This document shows, one piece after another, positions 59,657-64,000 of a DNA stretch of 64,000 bases. Every line of letters begins with the position of its first letter. The first letter of the stretch is position 1. Under the pieces are notes generated by a model. It was not told the DNA's origin, ran no database searches, and saw only the letters and a list, made by a program, of their open reading frames with translations. The position numbers and the translations under genes are program-made. The DNA comes from Ganoderma boninense (taxonomy: Eukaryota; Basidiomycota; Agaricomycetes; Polyporales; Polyporaceae): assembly GCA_002900995.3 (NCBI GenBank), contig CM035305.1, positions 1,426,001-1,490,000 of the forward strand, given 5' to 3'.

Positions 59657-62600
59657 AAGGGACATTTCGTGCATACGGACTCATGCTGATGGACAGTTTG
59701 ATCACGTCGTCGCTTGTCGTCGATAGATTGTTTGGTTGACCCCACGTACATACAGCCCACACTCTCTCGAGGCAGAGTAGCAGACGGACAATGATACGTT
59801 GCTTGCATCTTACAGCTTCAGCTATTATTCATCATCTCATCGGTTTTTTTGCTTCGTTCACATCACTCGAGATATATATTCTATTGCTGAAGCTCACCAA
59901 TTAATCTTGCATTTGCGAGGCAAGCTCTGCCGTGTGCTGTGCATCACTGACTTGGAGCCTAATTCTATTTTAACTTAGGTGGGGCGGAATCTGCGACATA
60001 GCATCAAGCACGACATGCAGGCTTTTTGATATGTGGTGATGGAGGGCAGAGATGGGCTTGTCAGAGGACGCGTGCCGACGAGCGGGCAGTGTGCCTCGCA
60101 ACTGCCTGCGCTTCCCCCGTCGTCCTTGGGTCGTGGGTGTTCAGCCCGTGTGAATGCTTGGCGCACCTCAGGGAGTTCGATATCGCCGGGGGAAGGAGTT
60201 CTATTCCGTAGGACACCTGGTGGCGGAACAGGGGCAAGGATGATCGAGGGGGCGCACGCCGACGACCGACCCCGGCCTGCCCGACCAGTGGGGGCTTGGC
60301 GAACTTTGCTCGACGGTTACGGGGCAGGCGCCTCCATTTCTTATGTTTTTTTCGCACTCCTCTTGGTCTCCGAACGAAGCACCCCCCTCGCGTCGCTCGG
60401 CCTCGGCGTCGATGGACGTCAGCATCAGCACCGATGTCCTATCTGTATGTTCAACCTCGAGGCAGTGGGAACGTGACGTGCCATGCGAATCGGACGGGCC
60501 GAAACGTTGATGCTCGCGGGCTGCTCGTGGACGACGTGCCAATGGATAGTGTACACTGGACGCGAACAGGTTTCGCCCCACTGCGCACGCCCTCGTAGGG
60601 GTGATCAAGTTGGAAATGAACATATCCGAATTACAAGGCGGTGGGGCGGGAGATGGATGAGTGATGACATCAGGGCGTGTCCAGCGAGCTGTTGTTGGTG
60701 CGTCGGTGCTTTCGGCTCTGTTTCCGATCTGCCTAGTTGGCGAAAAGTTGGGCTTGTTATGATCTTGGATAGAAACTGACCCTATGTGCTTTGCTACGCA
60801 CTTAGATTGGTCTCCGGTTTCAAGCCCATCCATTTATGGTGTCATGATGTTCGATGTAGCCGCATCGCCTTGGATCCGGATCTAGGCTTCTCAATCGCAT
60901 AATCGGAAGATGCCAGTGCAGAGGTCCGTCTTATTAAAGTTCGTGGGCTGTACCCAACTACAGTTTGACTACAGCAGAACATTCAAGGCAGACAATTTTC
61001 AAACTCCGTGATCCATGTGCAGGCGCCACTCGAAGGTGGAAGGGACCATTGAGGAGGGCGCAAACCAGACCCCACCTATGGTATGGAGCCATGGCGGCGA
61101 ATTTTGACAGCCCCCGATTGAACCCATTCCACGGGCGGGGCTAGGTCCCGCACAAAGGCCTCAAGTCGGCGAAATCTCTAATTGGCACCTCGATGCCACA
61201 CTATCTAGATCTGTGGTTGATTCTGTGTGACTGGTGGAGCTGAGACACCGTAGTACTCGTTCGTTAACCTCGGCCTGGCAAGCGGTTTGTGCGGCGCATT
61301 TCATAGACTAACTTCGAGTCGCAGGCCTACGCTATACCGTGCGGTGGAGTCCTCGGGTCTGAGCCGTCTGACGGTAAGATCCGAGGTAGTCGTTCATGTC
61401 CCAGCTAGTGCATCTGCATGCCGACCGAAGATAATCGGGCGCGCGGAAGGCGAACAATGGCAAGTTCTTTCCGTGGAACCACAGGGTCAGTCCCCGCAAC
61501 CAAGACACACGATGCATTCAGTAGGTGTTCAACAATTTCCGCCTGGCTACTAGGTTGACGGCGGAATTGGAAGCTTGCGAGACGTATACGTTCATCGTCC
61601 TTTCTAGGGTTCCATGGATTCGGAGAGATCCGGCCCAATTTATAGCTCTTTATTTGATGTAGCGACACCTCACGACATTCCAATGGTTTATTCGTCCCTA
61701 GTCACCGCGGTGGTGTGGCTATAACAAATCGGTACGTAACCCTATAGCCTCATGTAGCCGCCACATCCTGACGAATGTATCTTCGTAAAATGGTGTCCAT
61801 GGTCCGAACAGGTACTTCGCGGCGGCATTTATGGTTGAAGTATTCCCCCTCTTCGGCACCCGCGAGGGTGACAACATCGCACTGCCACCTTTGTTCGAAG
61901 CACAAGGCACCGGTGACCCAGAAGATGGTCCCAGCACGTCGTCTTGCGGCGAACGAGCCCTCGGTTCCTTGCGGGGATCAAGGACTCTAACCTTCGACCT
62001 TATGGTTGTCGGACCTGATGTTGTGACGTTTGACAGGTCTCGAGGCCGCGGAAATTGGCCAACAGATTCATATCCGAGATATCCGGCGCTGCGCGGCCAC
62101 GAGGGAAGCGAGCTTTTCGGTGTCATGTACCTTTATCAAGTATGCCCGCCAAGATGTATGGTCTGAGCTAATGCCGTTCACTTCCTGGCCGCAACATATT
62201 TTGACAATCTAATCTTTCAGTGCAGAGGCTGAACCATTCCAAGGTGACGAGGTTAGCTGTCCCCTGCCAGAAGCCGAAATTAACGGTGTCGAGGCGCATG
62301 GTAAACTCGTTCTGTTTCGGAGGCTATAGATTCTAACCGACCATTTTAGGCTAGCATTGTTTCATTTCAGCAGGATCCTCGTGGCTAAACCGCATCCTCG
62401 GTGTGGGATGTCTTCTCCCGCTACATGGGCTCCAACAACGCCATCTGTTTTTGGACATTCCCTCATCGGATGTATCCGATATTCTCCACGTCAGTTCCTG
62501 CGCCATGACTCCATGAGATGAATTTTTCGGTTATGTCACCTCGTCCTCATGGCTAATAAATTTCAGTAGGTGACACGATTGCATGTGCTACATGGTACGG

Positions 62601-64000
62601 ACTTTGAAAAAAAAAACATCGTGGTCCGCAACAGGCATCGTGCATTGCAGATTCTCTTTACGACTTTGTGAAGGGACGTTGTCCTTGTGGTCCGGTAATC
62701 ACATTTTGACATGGCATGACCGGAGATCAAACTGACTCTTCCTGGTTTAGGTCGAAACAGTCTCGGACTGAGAAAAGCGGAGCTTTCTCGGAACAAGTCT
62801 ACGGTTGTCTATGTTCTCTTTTCACTGCCACTTCCGGCTTCCGGGTGTATGGTGTCTCCTTGAGCCTGTGACACGTCGGATGGCGACCGTGACCGTTGAC
62901 ATACCGTGCTCTGGTTAATCGGCACGAAACATTGCCGAACCGAACAGTTGACCGGCCCATTCATACGACCTCGTTGAGTGCCGTAGGTCCTCCGATGTGC
63001 CTGCACCGTTCGTTACGACCGCGGTCTCCGCACGACTCAGACAGCCTGTGAGTATTTTCGTTCAACTTTTACAACCAAACGCGGAGCAGATCCGGAGGCA
63101 TTTTGATGCCCGTAGACAGCTGTGGCCGCGCCTCCGTTTGAGAGCCGTCTCCTTTGAGTCGGGTTCTTCGTTTACCGGCGGGATGCACTGCTTGCCATGC
63201 GTGCCTCGCTGATCATTCCAGGGAAGACCTGGTCTTCAAACGGCCTATTGACTGTCAACCGATGTTTACTATTTTAGGCTTCCCTTGCCCTTTACAGACA
63301 CATCGTCCGACTCCTCCCATGAATGCATGAAGCGTCAGGGCCCCATGTGCCCGCAACTCGCCTAAGTTCCGAGTATGGAGGTTCCCGGCGACACTGAGAT
63401 GATGTCATTCTCGAACGATCGTCTGCTGCTTACTACTAAATGAAATATCTTCGCGAGACTTCCCTTGAACAGGGTCCGATCATGGCAGCGCATCGCCGGC
63501 CGCTTTCCCAGCGGTGTTCGACGGGCCCAAAGATCCTAGAAGTGTCTGCGCGGAGGAGCCCCATGACTGCTCGGGCCCGTCCGCATCGTGAGCTTTTTGG
63601 ACGTGAGTGGCATTGGGTGCTTATTCGGGGCGGCCACGAGGCTTTAGGTTCCGATGGGCCGCAGATTGTGGCTCCCATATGGGTCTCGTCCGAGTCGCCG
63701 CCTGCACTGGAACCTGGAACGGAACGCGTTTCCCACTTCCGATGTCCCCGAACGACGAATGAAGTCTCGAATGGATCCGCTGCATGGAAGGGTGTGTCGA
63801 TTTTTTTGTTTACGACATCGAGTACTGTCTGCGGTGTTTGAACAGATTAACGCGGCCTCATGACGCACCAAGGGTTGCGTTTGCACGCCGTCAGGCCCCT
63901 TTGGACGGTGCTGGAGAACCATGTCGCGCCTGTTGCAGGCGCCGTTGTCGAGAGAGTGTGGGTACTCGTGTCACGGTGGTCGTCGGGTGGCCAATGTACC
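59657..64000. other. 4.3 kb without a confident gene
   Basis: No known family seen on either strand. Frames at 61831-62166 (+), 61719-62126 (-, containing KYLFGPWTPFYEDTFVRMWR), 62997-63212 (+) and 63440-63841 (+) are short and unrelated to anything I recognise. A short stretch at 62221-62303 reads AEAEPFQGDEVSCPLPEAEI, preceded by an acceptor-like CTTTCAG and followed by GTAAAC, so an exon or relic is possible. The first 300 bases hold the 3' region of the Thr-rich gene. No terminal repeats or transposase motif were noticed. Confidence 0.4.

Overview
The window reads as nuclear DNA of a filamentous basidiomycete, most likely an Agaricomycete. Almost every gene is broken by short GT-AG introns of about 45-75 bases. 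There are no operons, and the gene set is eukaryotic: histone H4, a Golgi SNARE, methionine aminopeptidase 2, a mitochondrial EF-hand carrier, an NBR1-type autophagy receptor and a RhoGEF. The class-level placement is inference from gene style, not from a phylogeny. I found no tRNA, rRNA, CRISPR array, intact transposon or virus-like gene.

Layout. 0-4 kb: the 3' end of histone H4, then a kelch-repeat gene. 4-9 kb: a minus-strand gene whose C-terminal half looks like the meiotic XPF-like protein Zip2/SHOC1. 9-12 kb: a 15-exon secreted type-B carboxylesterase. 12-15.4 kb: a decayed copy and then an intact copy of an ISC1-like neutral sphingomyelinase. 15.9-23 kb: an HSL-type alpha/beta hydrolase with a long disordered tail, MetAP2 and RIB7. 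24.5-28 kb: a RhoGEF. 28.9-31.5 kb: a BTB protein and aminodeoxychorismate lyase. 31.9-37.5 kb: a giant NBR1-like receptor with a PB1-like start, six ZZ zinc fingers, an FW domain and a LIR-like C-terminus. 37.8-39.6 kb: an FAD monooxygenase. 40.8-45.8 kb: four small minus-strand genes, three of them membrane proteins. 46.5-59.7 kb: GOS1, a TatD-type nuclease, a small hydrophilic protein, TRM5, a mitochondrial aspartate/glutamate-type carrier and a Thr-rich secreted protein. 59.7-64 kb: no confident gene.

The genes are mostly independent housekeeping units. Vitamin and cofactor synthesis (RIB7, ABZ2), membrane traffic and lipid signalling (GOS1, ISC1, RhoGEF, NBR1) and translation or protein maturation (TRM5, MetAP2) sit side by side without an evident shared pathway.

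A recurring feature is single-base gains or losses in runs of 2-5 identical bases inside otherwise well-conserved genes (esterase, hydrolase, NBR1-like, TatD, TRM5, small membrane protein, Zip2-like). I treat these as probable consensus errors of a long-read assembly, because essential genes are hit and the protein is clean on both sides. The decayed sphingomyelinase copy is different: it carries deletions and many substitutions and is a real pseudogene.
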